Source: Eriocheir sinensis
Lineage: Eukaryota; Arthropoda; Malacostraca; Decapoda; Varunidae
Direction of reading: 5' to 3'
DNA: 64,000 nt
NCBI RefSeq assembly: GCF_024679095.1
Contig: NW_026111283.1
Span: forward strand, 62,001 to 126,000
Below the pieces are notes generated by a model. It had not been told where the DNA came from. It searched no databases and was given only the letters and a program-made list of their open reading frames with translations. A program made the position numbers and the translations under genes. Of this stretch, positions 43,444 to 57,768 are shown piece by piece. Positions within the stretch are counted from its first letter, which is position 1; each line of letters begins with the position of its first letter.

Positions 43444-44920
43444 GTATAACAAAAATAAATACAGAATACACAAAAATAGATATGCAAAATATATATAAAC
43501 AATGTAAGTTTGTTTCAAAATATATATACGAATACACATGAAATAAGGTAGATTTCTATAAAAATATATATACAGAATACACATAAAATTAAGTAAATAC
43601 GTATAAAAAATGAATACAAAATACACATAAAGTAATGTAAATTAGTATCAAAATAAATAAACAAAATACCAATAAAAGAATATGTATTTGTATAAATATA
43701 TATATACAAAATACACATTAAATAATATAAATTTGTTTAAAACTATTCAAAATACACATGAAATGATGTAAATACGTATAAAAATATATATACAAAATAC
43801 ACATTAAATAATGTAAATTCGCGTCAAAATAAATAAACAAAATATCAATAAAAATATGTGTATATGTATGAAAATAGATATACAAAATACACATAAAATA
43901 ACCTAAATTTGTATCAAACTATATACAAAAATACACAAAAATATTTTAAATTTGTATGAAAATAAATATACAAAATAAACATAAAATTAGGTAAATTTGT
44001 ATTGAAATACATACACAAAATACACATAAAATAATGTAAATTTGAATGAAAATACATAAACAAATACACTTAAAATACAACTTAAAATAAAATAACGTAA
44101 ATTTGTATAAAAAAATATGTACAAAACACAAATAGAATAGTGTAAAATCGTATCAAAATAAATACACAGAATATTAGTAAAATAATATAAATTTGTATGA
44201 AAATAAAGAAGCAAAATACCCATAAAATAAAGCATTTTTTTTATTTATAAAAATATATATACCAAAATACACATCAAAAAACTAAATTTGTATTAAAATA
44301 AATATACAAAAACACATACAATAAGGTAAATTTGTATTGAAATAGATATGCAAAATACATATAAAAAAATGTAAATTTGTTTCAAAATATATATACGAAA
44401 ACACATAAAATAACGTAGATTTCTATAAAAATATATATACAAAATACACATAAAATGAAGTAAATACGTATAAAAAAATGTATACAAAAAACATAAAATA
44501 ATGTAAATTCGTTTCAAAATAAATAAACAAAATACCAATAAAAGAATGTGTATTTGTATAAATATAAATATACAAAATACACATAAAATAACATAAATTT
44601 ATATAAAACTATTTACAAAAATACACAGAAGTAATTAAATTTGTATGAAAATATATACAAAATACACACAAAATAAGCTAAATTTGAATTAAAATATATA
44701 TACAAAATACATGAAATAAAGTAAATTTGTATCAAAATATTTATACAAATACACATATAATAACGTAAATTTGTATGAAAATATATAAACAAAATACACA
44801 CTCAATAATGTAAATACGTATAAAAAATATGTACAAAATACACATATAATCATGTAATTCGTATCAAAATAAATAAACAAAATACCAATAAAATTATATA
44901 AATTTGTATGAGTAAACGTG
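43444..44920 (-). repeat. Satellite block (module M3, first copy), T-rich strand on minus
   Basis: 43860-44920 has the same monomer order as 46.00-47.06 kb and 62.64-63.66 kb, so this module occurs three times in one orientation. A one-monomer insertion (TTAAAATACAACTTAAAAT near 44070) is private to this copy. Ends in the mirrored J2 junction at 44906. Confidence 0.84.
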
Positions 44921-45803
44921 TATGTTGCATATTTTTTCAATACAAATTTACCTTATTATATACGCATTTTGTATATTAATTTTAATACAAATTTAATTAT
45001 TCGATGTGTATTTTTGTATCTGTATTTTTATAAGCATATGCTTTATTTTTTGGGTATTTGCATCTTTATTTTCATACAAATTTACATTATTTTATTGATA
45101 TTCTGCTCATTCATTTTGATACGAATTGACATTATTCTATGTGTATTTTGTATATATTTTTTATACAAATTTTAGTTATGTTATGTGTATTTTGTAAATT
45201 TATTTTCATTCAAATATATATTATTTTATTGGTGTTTTGTTGATTTATATTGATACGAATTTACATTATTTTATATGTACTTTGTATATATATTTTTATA
45301 CGCTTTTACATTATTTAATATTTATTTTGAGAATATATTTTTATACAAAATCATGGTATTTTATTTGTATTTTTATATATATATTTATATAAATTAACAT
45401 TATTTTATGTGTATTCTGTATATATTTTTACAAATCTACCTTATTTTATGTTTATTTTCTATGTATTTTGTATATTTATATTTATCCAAATACACATTCT
45501 TTTATTGGTATTTTGTTTATTTATTTTAATTCGAATTTACATTATTTTATGTATATTTTGTATACATTTTTTTATACGTATTTACTTAATTTTATGTGTA
45601 TTTTGTATATATATTTTTATAGAAATCTACCTTTTTTTCTTTGTATTCGTATATATATTTTGAAACAAATTTACATTGTTTATATGTATTTTTGCATATC
45701 TCTTTCAATACAAATTTACCTTATTGTATGTGCATTTTGTATATTTTTTTCAATGCAAATTTAAATATTTTATGTGTTTTTTGGTATATATATTTTTATA
45801 AGA
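44921..45803 (+). repeat. Satellite block, T-rich strand on plus
   Basis: Twenty monomers, inverted relative of 10.51-11.42 kb and 26.0-26.8 kb, joined to monomers like those at 58.6-58.95 kb. The flip at about 45801 (TTATAAGATTACGAAAATTT) was not seen elsewhere, so it may be private to this place. Confidence 0.82.
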
Positions 45804-47058
45804 TTACGAAAATTTGAATAAAAATATATACAAAAAAACAAAAAATTAAATTTCAATTTGAATGAAAATAGATATACAAAATACACATATAATTAGCTAA
45901 ATTTGTATTTAAATACATGTACAAAATAGCCATAAAATAATGAAAATTTGTATGAAATGAAAACAAATTCACATAAAATTCGCGTCTAAATATATAAACA
46001 AAATATCAATAAAAGAACGTGTATTTGTATGAAAATAGATATACAAAATACACATAAAATAACCTAAATTTGTATCAAACTATATACAAAAATAAACAAA
46101 AATATTTTAAATTTGTATGAAAATAAATATACAAAATACACATAAAATTAGGTAGATTTGTATTGACATACATACACAAAATACACATAAAATAATGTAA
46201 ATTTGAATGAAAATACATAAACATATACACTTAAAATAACGTAAATTTGTATAAAAAAATATGTACAAAACACAAATAGAATAATGTAAAATCGTATCAA
46301 AATAAATACACAGAATATTAATAAAATAATGTAAATTTGTATGAAAATAAAGAAGCAAAATACCCATAAAATAACACATTTTTATTTATAAAATATATAT
46401 ACCAAAATACACATCAAAAATTAAATTTGTATTAAAATAAATATACAAAAAACACATACAATAAGGTAAATTTGTATTGAAAGAGATATGAAAAATACAT
46501 ATAAAACAATGTAAATTTGTTTCAAAATATATATACGAATACACATAAAATAACGTAGATTTCTATAAAAATATATATACAAAATACACATAAAATGATG
46601 TAAATATGTATAAAAAAAATTTATAGAAATACACATAAAATAATGTAAACTCGTATCAAAATAAATAAACAAAATACCAATAAAAGAATGTGTATATGAA
46701 TAAAAATATACAAAATACACATAAAATAACGTAAATTTATATAAAACTATATACAAAAATACACAGAAGTAATTAAATTTGTATGAAAATATATACAAAA
46801 TACACACAAAATAAGCTAAATTTGAATTGAAATATATATACAAAATACATGAAATAAAGTAAATTTGTATCAGAATATTTATACAAATTCACATATAATA
46901 ACGTAAATTTGTATGAAAATATATAAACAAAATACACATTAAATAATGTAAATACGTATAAAGAAATATGTACAAAATACACATATAATCATGTAATTCG
47001 TATCAAAATAAATAAACAAAATATCAAGAGAATAATATAAATTTGTATGAGTAAACGT
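45804..47058 (-). repeat. Satellite block (module M3, second copy)
   Basis: The first 190 bp are inverted relatives of about 3965-4130. From 46.0 kb it follows module M3 to the mirrored J2 junction at 47045, which here reads GTAAACGTGAATG instead of GTAAACGTGTATG. Confidence 0.83.
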
Positions 47059-48308
47059 GAATGTTGCATATTTTTTCAATACAAATTTACTTTATTATAT
47101 ACGCATTTTGTATATTAATTTTAATATATGTGTATTTGAATATATATTTTGATACAAATTTACATTATTTTATGTATTTTCTATATATATTTCAATTCAG
47201 ATTTAGCTTATTTTATGTGTCTTTTGTATATCTATTTTCATACAAATTTAATTATTTTTGTTTATTTTTGTATATAGTTTTATACAATTTTACGTTATTT
47301 TATGTGTATTTTGTATATATATATTTATACAAGTAAACATTCTTTTATTGGCATTTAGTTTATTTATTTTGATACAAATTTACATTATTTTATGTGTATT
47401 TTGTTTACATTTTCTTATACGTATTTACTTCATTTTATGTGTATTTTGTATATATATTTATTTAGAAATGTACGTTATTTTATGTGTACTCGTATATATA
47501 TTTTGAAACAAATCTACATTGTTTTATGTGTATTTTGCATATCTATTTCAATACAAATTTACCTTATTGTATGAGCATTTTGTATATTTATTGTAATACA
47601 AATTTTTATGTGTATTTTGGTATATATGTTTTCATAAAAAATGCGTTGTTTTATGGGTATTTTGTATCTTTATTTTCATACAAATTTACATTATTTTATT
47701 AATATTCTGTGTATTTATTTTGATACTATTTTACATTATTCTATTTGTGTTTTGTATATATTTTTTTATACATATTTACATTATTTAATATGTATTTTCT
47801 ATATATATTTCATACAAATTTACGTTATTTTAAGTGTATTTGTTTATATATTTTCATTCAAATTTACATTATTTTATGTGTATTTTGTATATGTATTTCA
47901 ATAGAAATTTAACTAGTTTTATATGTATTTTGTATATATATTTTTATACAAATTTAAATTATTTTTGTGTATTTTTTTAATAGAGTTTTATACAATTTTA
48001 CAATAATTTATGTGTATTTTGTATTTCTATTTTCATACAAATACACATTCTTTTATTGATATTTTGTTTATTTATTTTGATGCGAATTTACATTATTTAA
48101 TGTGTATTGTGTATATATATTTTTATACGCATTTACGTCATTTCATGTGTATTTTGTATATATATTTCTATAGAAATATACGTTATTTTATGTGTATTCG
48201 TATATATATTTTGAAACAAATATACATTGTTTCATGTGCATTTTGTATATTTTTTCAATACAAATTTTCCTTATTGTCCGTGCATTTTGCATATTAATTT
48301 TAATACAA

Positions 48309-48340
48309 ATTAATTAATAAATTAATTAATTAATAAATAA
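48309..48340. repeat. (TTAA)-like tetranucleotide tract
   Basis: ATTAATTAATAAATTAATTA-type sequence replaces the usual GATTATTCTATGTGTATT part of the monomer seen at 3771 and 61200. Confidence 0.85.
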
Positions 48341-48457
48341 AGCGTATTTTTAAAAAAAATATGCTTTATTTTATGGGTTATTTGCATCTTTATTTTCATA
48401 CAAAATTACATTATTTTCTTGATATTCTGTGTATTTATTTTGATACGATTTTATATT

Positions 48458-48482
48458 TTGTTTATTTGTTTATTTGTTTATT
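48458..48482 (+). repeat. (GTTTATTT)3 slippage tract
   Basis: Three copies of the octamer GTTTATTT in a monomer that at 3905 and 61330 reads TACATTATTCTATTTATATT or similar. Local slippage. Confidence 0.85.
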
Positions 48483-49046
48483 CTATGTATATTTTGTATA
48501 TCTATTTTATACAAATGTACGTTATTTTATGTGAATTTGTTTTCATTTCATACAAATTTACATTATTTTATGTGTATTTTGTACATGTATTTAAATACAA
48601 ATTTAACTAATTATATGTGTATTTTGTATATCTATTTTCATACAAATTGAAATTTATTTTTTTGTTTTTTTGTATATACTTTTATTCAAATTTTCGTAAT
48701 TTTATGTGTATTTTGTATATTTATTTTCCTACAAATATACGTTCTTTTATCGGAATTTTGTTTAATTATTTTGATACGAATTTTCATTTTTTTAGGCGTA
48801 TTTGATATATATAATTTTATACTTATTTACATAATTTTATATGTATTTTGATTATATATTTTCATAGAAATTTACTCTGTATATACAAAAAAACAAAAAA
48901 TATTTAAATTTGTATGAAAATAAATATACAAAATACACATAAAATTAGGTAAATTTGTATTGAAATACATATACAAAATACACTTAATATAATGTAAATT
49001 TGAATGTAATTATATAAACAAATACACTTAAAATGACGTTAATTTG

Positions 49047-49050
<4 letters not shown>

Positions 49051-49100
<50 letters not shown>
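49051..49100. repeat. (AT)25 microsatellite
   Basis: Fifty bases of alternating AT after GACGTTAATTTGTATA. The same place reads AAAATATATAAAAAAAT at 4491 and has a shorter AT run at 11907, so this tract is an expansion of the monomer's own ATATAT. Confidence 0.95.
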
Positions 49101-49104
<4 letters not shown>

Positions 49105-49373
49105 ACTCATTAAATAATGAAAGTATGTATAAAAAAATATATACAAAACACAAATAGTATCAAAATATATACACAGAATATTAATAAAATAAAGTACATT
49201 TGTATGAAAACTAAGATGCAAAATACCTATAAAATAACGCATTTTTTATAAAATTATATATACCAAAATACACATAAAATATTTGAATTTGTATTAAATT
49301 AATATACAAAATGCACATACAATAAGGTAAGTTTGTATTGAAATAGATATGCAAAAAACATATAAAACAATGT

Positions 49374-49664
49374 AAATTTGTTTCAAAATATATATACGAA
49401 TACACATAAAATAACGTATATTTCTATAAATATATATATATATACAAAATACAAATAAAATTAAGTAAAAACGAATCAAAAATGTATACAAAATACACAT
49501 AAAATAATGTAAATTCGCATAAATATAAATAAACAAATGTAAATTTGTTTCAAAATATATATACGAATACACATAAAATAACGTAGATTTCTATAAATAT
49601 ATATATACAAAATACAAATAAAATTAAGTAAAAACGAATCAAAAATGTATACAAAATACATAAA
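49374..49664 (-). repeat. Local tandem duplication, offset ~167 bp
   Basis: AAATTTGTTTCAAAATATAT at 49374 recurs at 49541, and the match continues for about 125 bp through GTAAAAACGAATCAAAAATG to CAAAATACA. It is about three to four monomers long and is not duplicated in the related 56.32-56.46 kb region. Confidence 0.85.
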
Positions 49665-49672
49665 TAATGTAA

Positions 49673-49823
<151 letters not shown>

Positions 49824-51078
49824 AATATAAATATACAAAATGCACATAAAATAACGTAAATTTGTATAACACTATATACAAAAATTCACAGAAGTAATTA
49901 AATTTGCATGAAAATAGATATACAAAATACACACAAAATAAGCTAAAATTGAATTGAAATATATACAAAATACATAAAATAAAGTAAATTCGTTTCAAAA
50001 TATTTTTAACAAATACACATATAATAACGTAAATTTGTAAAAAAAATATATAAACAAAATACACATTAAGTAATGTAAATACGTATAAAAAAAATATTTA
50101 CAAAATGCACAAATAATCAAGTCATTCGTATCAAAATAAATAAACAAAAAACTAATTAAATAATGTAAATTTGTATGAGAAAACATATACAAAATACACA
50201 TAAAGTAACGTTTTAAGTTTCTATAAAAATATATGTACAAAAATGCACATAAAATTAGTTTGCATAAAAAATATATACAAAACACACATTAGATAATGTA
50301 AATGAGTATAAAAATATGTATACAAAATACCTATGAAATAATCTAAATTCGTATCGAGTTAAATTAAGAAAATAACAATAAAATAATGTAATTTTGGATG
50401 AAAATATATATAGAAAACACACATAAAATAACCTAAATACAATTACAAATATACACATTAAATAATTTAAAACTGAATGAAATAAATATACAAAATAAAA
50501 ATAAAATAAGGTAAATTTGTAATAAAATATATGTAAGAATACACATAAAATAATATAAATTTGTAAGAAAATATATATAGAAATACACATAAAATAACAT
50601 GAATTTGTATAAAATTTGTTTCAAAATATATACGAATACACACAATAAAATAACGTAAATTTTTATGAAAATGTATATATAAAATACACATAAAATAGTT
50701 TAAATACGTAGAAAAATATATATACAAAATACACATAAAATAATGTAAATTCGTAAAAAATTAAATACAAAAATTCCAATAAAAGAATGTATATTTGTAG
50801 GAAAATATATATACAAAAAACAAATAAAATAACTAAAATTTGTATAAAAATATATACAAATATACACAAAAATAATTTAAATTTGTTTGAAAATAGATAT
50901 GCAAAATACACATAAAGTTAGGCAAATTTGTATTTAAATATATATACAAAACTCACATAAAATAATGTAAATTTGTATGAAAATATATAAACAAATACAT
51001 ATAAAATCACGTAAACTTGGATAAAATATATATATACAAAATATACATTAAATATTTTAAATATGAATAAAAATATAT

Positions 51079-51339
51079 TATATTATATATATTTTTATTG
51101 ATATTTCCGTTATTTATGTGTATTTTGTATATGTTTTCTCATAGAAATTTACATTATTTTATTGGTATTTTGTCTATTTATTTTGATACGAATTACATGA
51201 TTATATGTATTTTTTACATTTTTTATACGTATTTACATTATTTAATGTGTATTTTGTTTATATATTTATACAAATTTACGTTATGATCTGTGTATTTGTA
51301 TAAGTATTTTGAGAGAATCTGACAATATTTTCTGTATTT

Positions 51340-51431
<92 letters not shown>

Positions 51432-54400
51432 TACGTATATACATCATTTCATGTGTATTTTGTATATATATTTCTATAGAAATCTACGTTATGTTATGTG
51501 TATTCGTATATAGATTTTTAAAAAAAATTACGCTTTAATGTGCATAATATATATTTTTTCAATAAAAATTTAACTTATTGTACGTGCATTTTTTATATTA
51601 ATTTTAATACAAATTTAATTATTCTATGTGTATTTTGTATATGTATTTAAAAAAATATGCATTATTTTATGGGTATTTTGCATCTTTATTTTCATACAAA
51701 ATTACATTATTTTATTGATATTCTGTGTATTTATTTTGATACGATTTTACATTATTCTATTTGTATTTTGTATATATTTTTCATTTAATTTAGCTTATTT
51801 TATGTGTATTTTGTATATCTATTTATTTTAATACAAAATCAAATATTTTATGTTTTTCGTATATATTTTTATAAAAAAAATGCGTTATTTTATGGGTATT
51901 ATGCATCTTAATTTTCATACAAATTTACATTATTTTATTAATATTTTCTGTATTTATTTTGATACGATTTTACATTATTTTATTTGTGTTTTGTATATAT
52001 TTTTTTATACATATTTACATTATTTTATGTTTTTTTTGTATATATATTTGATACAAATTTACGTTATTTTAAGTCTATATGTTTATATATATTCATTCAA
52101 ATTTACATTATTTTATGTGTATTTTGTATATGTATTTCAATACAAATTTACCTATTTTTATATGTTTTTTGTATATTTATTTTCATACAAGTTTAAATTA
52201 TTTTTGTGTATTTTTGTATATAGTTTTATACAAATTTAGGTTATTTTATGTGTATTTTGTATATCTATTTTCATACAAATACACATTCTTTTCATGATAT
52301 TTTGTTTATTTATTTTGACACGAATTAGCATTATTTAATGTGTATTTTGTATATATATTTTTATACGTATTTACATTATTTCAAGTGAATTTTGTATATA
52401 TATTTCTATAGAAATCTGCGTTATTTTATGTGTATTCGTATATATATTTTGAAACAAATTTACATTATTTTATGTGTATTTTGCATATTATTTCAATACA
52501 AATTTACCTTCTTGTATGTGCATTTTGTATATTAATTTTAATACAAATTTGATTAATCTATGTGTTTTTTTGTATATGTATTTTTATAAAAATATGCTTT
52601 ATTTTATGGGTATTTTGCATCTTTATTTTCATTCAAATTTACATTATTTTATTGATATTCTGTGTATTTATTTTGATATGATTTTACATTATTCTATGTG
52701 TATTTTGTATATATATTTTATATAAAATGTATTTGTTTTCATTTCATACAAAACTACATTATTTTATGTGTTTTTTGTACATGTATTTAAATACAAATTT
52801 AACTAGTTATATGTGTATTTTGTATATCTATTTTGTATGTATATTTTCATAGAAATTTACTCTATTTTATGAGTATTCGTATATTTATTTTGATACAAAT
52901 TTACATTATTGATGTGTATTTTGCATATCTATTTCAATACAAATTTACTTTATTGTACGTGCATTTTGTATATTTATTTTAATACAAATTTAACTATTTT
53001 ATATGCATTTTTGTATATATATTTTTATGCAAATATTCGTTATTATATGGATATTTTGCATCTTTATTTTCATACAAATTTACATTATTTTATTGATATT
53101 CTCTTTATATATTTTGATTCGATTTAACATTATTCTATGTGTATTTTGTATATTTTTTTATACATATTTACATTATTTAATGTTCATTTTGTATATATAT
53201 TTTATCCAAATTTACATTATTTTATGTGTATTTGTTTATATATTTTCATACAAATTTACATTATTTTATGTGTTTTTGTATATATATTTTCTACGTATTT
53301 AAATTATTTTATGTGTATTTTGTATATACATTTTCATAAAAAAATTACGTTATTTTATTGTGTGTATAAGTATATATTTTGATACAAATTTTATACAAAT
53401 TCATGTTATTTAATGTGTATTTGTATATATATTTTCATACAAATTTATATTATTTTATGTGTATTTTTTCATATATTTCATAACAAATTTACCTTATTTT
53501 ATGTTTATTTTGTATATTTATTTCATTCAATTTTAAACTATTTTATGTGTATATTTGTATTTGTATTTAGGTTATTTTATGTGTATTTTGTATATATATT
53601 TTCATCCAAAACTACATTATTTTATTGATATTTTCTTAATTTAATTCGATACGAATCTAGATTATTTCATAGGTATTTTGTATACATATTTTTATACTCA
53701 CATACATTATCTAAAGTGTGTTTTGTATATGTATTTTTATGCAAATTTATTTTATGTTCATTTTTGTAAATATATTTTTATAAAAATTTGCGTTATTTTA
53801 TGTATATAGTTTTATATAAATTTACGTTATTTTATGTGCATTTTGTATATTTATATTTATACAAATACACATTCTTTTATTGGTATATTGTTTATTTACA
53901 TTTATACGAATTTACATTATTTTATGTGTATTTTGTATACATTTTTTTATACGTATTTACTTAATATTATGTGTATTTTGTATATGTATTTTTATAGAAA
54001 TCTACGTTATGTTATGTGTATTCGTATATATATTTTGAAACAAATTTACATTATTTTATATGTATTTTGCATATCTATTTCAATACAAATTTATCTTATT
54101 GTATGTGCATTTTGTATATTTATTTTAATACAAATTTAAATATTTTATGTGTATTTTTGTATCAATATTTTTTATAAAAAATGCGTTATTTTATAGGTAT
54201 TTTGCATCTTAATTTTCATACAAATTTAAATTAGTTTATTAATATTCTGTGTATATATTTTGATACGATTTTACATTATTCTATTTGTGTTTTGTATATA
54301 TTTTTTTTATACATATTTACATTATTTAATGTGTATTTTGATTATATATTTCATACAAATTTACGTTATTATATGTGTATTTGTTTATATATTTTCTTTC

Positions 54401-55662
54401 AAATTTACATTATTTTATATGTATTTTGTATATGTATTTCAATACAAATTAACCTAATTTTATGTGTATTTTGTATATTTCTTTTCATACAAATTTAAAT
54501 TATTTTGTGTATTTTTGTATATAGCTTTATACAAATTTAGGTTATTTTATGTACGCATTTACATTATTTAATGTGTGGTTTGTATATATATTTTTATCCA
54601 AAGTTACTTTATTTTACGTTCATTTTTGGACATATATTTTTATGGAAATTAGCGTTATTTTATATGTATTTGTATATGTTTTCTCATACAAATTTACATT
54701 ATTTTATTGATATTTTGTTTATTTAGTTTGATACGAATTACATGATTATATGTGTATTTTGTACATATTTTTTATACGTATTTACATTACTTAATGTGTA
54801 TTTTGTTTATATATTTTTAAACAAATTTACGTTATTATATGTATTTTTATAAATATTTTGATACAAATTTACATTATTTTATGTATTTTGTATATACATT
54901 TCAATTCAAATTTAGCTTATTTTATCTGTATTTTGTATATCTATTTTCATACGAATTTATTAACTTCTGCGTATTTTTGTATATAGTTTTATACAAATAT
55001 ACGTTATTTTATGTGTATTTTGTATATTTATATTTATACAAATACACATTCTTTTATTGGTATTTTGTTTATTTATTTTGATACGAATTTACATTATTTT
55101 ATGTGTATTTTGTATACATTTTCTTATACGTATTTACTTCATTTTATGTGTATTTTGTATATATATTTTTTATACAAATCTACGTTATTTTATGTGTATT
55201 CGTAAATCTATTTTGAAACAAATTTACATTGTTTTATATGTATTTTGCATATCTATTTCAATACAGATTTACCTTATTGTATGTGTATTTTGTATATTTA
55301 TTTTAATACAAATTAATTTTTTCATGTGTATTTTGGTATATATATATTTATAAAAAAATGCGTTATTTAAAGGGTATTTTGCATATTTATTTTCATACAA
55401 ATTTACATTGTTTTATTAATATTCAGTGTATTTATTTTGATACGATTTTACATTATTCTATTTGTGTTTTGTATATATTTTTTTGTACATATTTACATTA
55501 TTTAATGTGTATTTTGTATATTTTAAAACAAATTTACGTTATTTTATGCGCATCTGTTAAAATATTTTGATACAAATTTACATTATTTTATGTATTTTGT
55601 ATATATATTTTAATACAAATTTAGTTTATTTTATGTATATTTTGTATATCTATTTTCATTCG
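51079..55662 (+). repeat. Satellite block (module M1, most complete copy)
   Basis: About 100 monomers and the longest plus block. It matches 6238-10.05 kb in direct orientation and the whole of 15385-19512 in inverted orientation. Interrupted by a (TA) tract at 51342-51422. Ends at TCTATTTTCATTCGTATCAA, the mirror image of the flips at 590 and 15385. Confidence 0.86.
51342..51422. repeat. (TA)n microsatellite, ~80 bp
   Basis: Alternating TA after TTTTCTGTATTTTG, followed by ATTTTTTTTTATACG. To its left a short stretch (GAGAGAATCTGACAATATTT at 51311-51330) is the least monomer-like sequence nearby. The right flank jumps to a different monomer order from that at 6480, so the tract marks a recombination or deletion breakpoint in this copy. 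Confidence 0.92.
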
Positions 55663-55698
55663 TATCAAAATAAATAAACAAAATAGCAATAAAATAAT
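55663..55698 (-). repeat. 36-bp minus-oriented island
   Basis: CGTATCAAAATAAATAAAC and AATAGCAATAAAATAATG, cut off by a switch back to plus at about 55698. It is the mirrored start of the long run seen to the left of 590, so a larger inverted piece was truncated here. Confidence 0.82.
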
Positions 55699-55858
55699 GT
55701 ATATTTTCCTACAAATATACGTTCTTTTATCGGAATTTTGTTTATTTATTTTGATAAATTTTCATTTTTTAGGTGTATTTGATATAAATATTTTATACTT
55801 ATTTACATAATTTTATATGTATTTTGAATATATATGTTCAGAAATTTAATCTATATGT
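55699..55858 (+). repeat. Short plus block, end of the 3-4 kb type module
   Basis: Monomers equal to about 4145-4308 and 48.72-48.88 kb (TATACGTTCTTTTATCGG, TTTTCATTTTTTAGG). It ends in the AGAAATTTAATCTATATG junction at 55840. Confidence 0.83.
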
Positions 55859-57768
55859 ATATACAAAAAAAACATAAAAATAATTTAAATTTGTATGAAA
55901 ATAAATAGACAAAATACACATAAAATTAGGTAAATTTGTTTTGAAAAACATATACAAAATACACTTAAAATATTAATTTGAATGAAATTATAAGCAAATA
56001 CACTTAAAATGACGTTAATTTGTATAAAATATATATAAAAATACATTAAATAATGAAAATATGTAAAAAATATATACAAAACACAAATAGTATAATATAA
56101 AATCGTATCAAAATATATACACAGAATATTAATAAAATAATGTACATTTGTATGAAAACTAAGTGCAAAATACCTATAAAATAACGCATTTTATAAAATT
56201 ATATATACAAAATACACATAAAATATTTGAATTTGTATTAAAATAAATATATACGAAATGCACATACAATAAGGTAAATTTGTATTGAAATTAGATATGC
56301 AAAAACATATAAAACAATGTAAATTTGTTTCAAAATATATATACGAATACACATAAAATAACGTAGATTTCTATAAATATATATATACAAAATACAAATA
56401 GAATTAAGTAAATACGAATCAAAAATGTATACAAAATACACATAAAATAATGTGAATTCGTATAAATATAAATAAACAAAATACCAATAAGAGAATGTGT
56501 ATTTGTATAAATATAAATATACAAAATGCACATAAAATAACGTAAATTTGTATAAAACTATATACAAAAATACGCATAAGTAATTAAATTTGTATGAAAA
56601 TAGATATACAAAATACACACAAAATAAGCTAAATTTGAATTGAAATATATATACAAAATAAATAAAATAAAGTAAATTCGTTTCAAAATATTTTTAACAA
56701 ATACACATATAATAACGTAAATTTGTAAAAAAAATATATAAACAAAATACACATTAAGTAATGTAAATACGTATAAAAAAATATTTACAAAATACACAAA
56801 TAATCGTCATTCGTATCAAAATAAATCAACAAAAAACTAATTAAATAATGTAAATTTGTATGAGAAAACATATACAAAATACACATAAAATAACGTTTTA
56901 AGTTTCTATAAAAATATATGTACAAAAATGCACATAAAATTAGTTTGCATAAAAAAATATATACAAAACACATATTAGATAATGTAAATGAGTATAAAAA
57001 TATGTATACAAAATACCTATGAAATAATCTAAATTCGTATCGAGTTAAATTAAGAAAATAACATTAAAATAATGTAATTTTGGATGAAAATATATATAGA
57101 AAACACATATAAAATAACCTAAATACAAATACAAATATACACATTAAATAATTTAAAATTGAATGAAATAAATATACAAAATATACATAAAATAACGTAA
57201 ATTTGTAATAAAATATATGTAAGAATACACATAAAATAATATAAATTTGTATTAATATATATACAAATACACATAAAATAACATGAATTTGTATAAAATT
57301 TGTTTCAAAATATATACGAATACACACAATAAAATAACGTAAATTTTTATGAAAATGTATATATAAAATACACATAAAATAGTTTTAATACGTAGAAAAA
57401 TATATATACAAAATACACATAAAATAATGTAAATTCGTAAAAAATTAAATACACAAAATTCCAATAAAAGAATGTATATTTAGAAAATATATATACAAAA
57501 ACAAAAATAATAACTAAAATTTGTATTTAAAAATTTTCTAAAATACACAATATTAATTTAAATTTGTTTGAAAATAGATATGCAAAATACACATAAAGTT
57601 AGGCAAATTTGTATTGAAATACATATACAAAACTCACATAAAATAATGTAAATTTGTATGAAAATATATAAACAAATACATATAAAATCACGTAAATTTG
57701 GATAAAATATGTATATACAAAATATACATTAAATATTTTATATATGTATAAAAATATATTATATTATA
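55859..57768 (-). repeat. Satellite block (module M2, third copy)
   Basis: Same order as 4309-6237, without the AT expansions of the second copy. It has several one- or two-base losses near 55.95-56.2 kb (for example AACTAAGTGCAAAATACC against AACTAAGATGCAAAATACC). Confidence 0.85.

Larger units (their letters stand above)
47059..48880 (+). repeat. Satellite block, T-rich strand on plus
   Basis: Forty monomers. 47.13-48.88 kb has the order of 60.0-61.74 kb, and 47.49-48.88 kb that of 2.95-4.31 kb. Two low-complexity insertions at 48309-48340 and 48458-48482 are private to this copy. Confidence 0.84.

Noticed and set aside
48309..48340. Possible insertion-site footprint (TTAA target sequence)
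   Set aside because: It is a short slippage tract of ATTA words with no duplicated flank around an insert. A piggyBac-type footprint would need a clear excision context.
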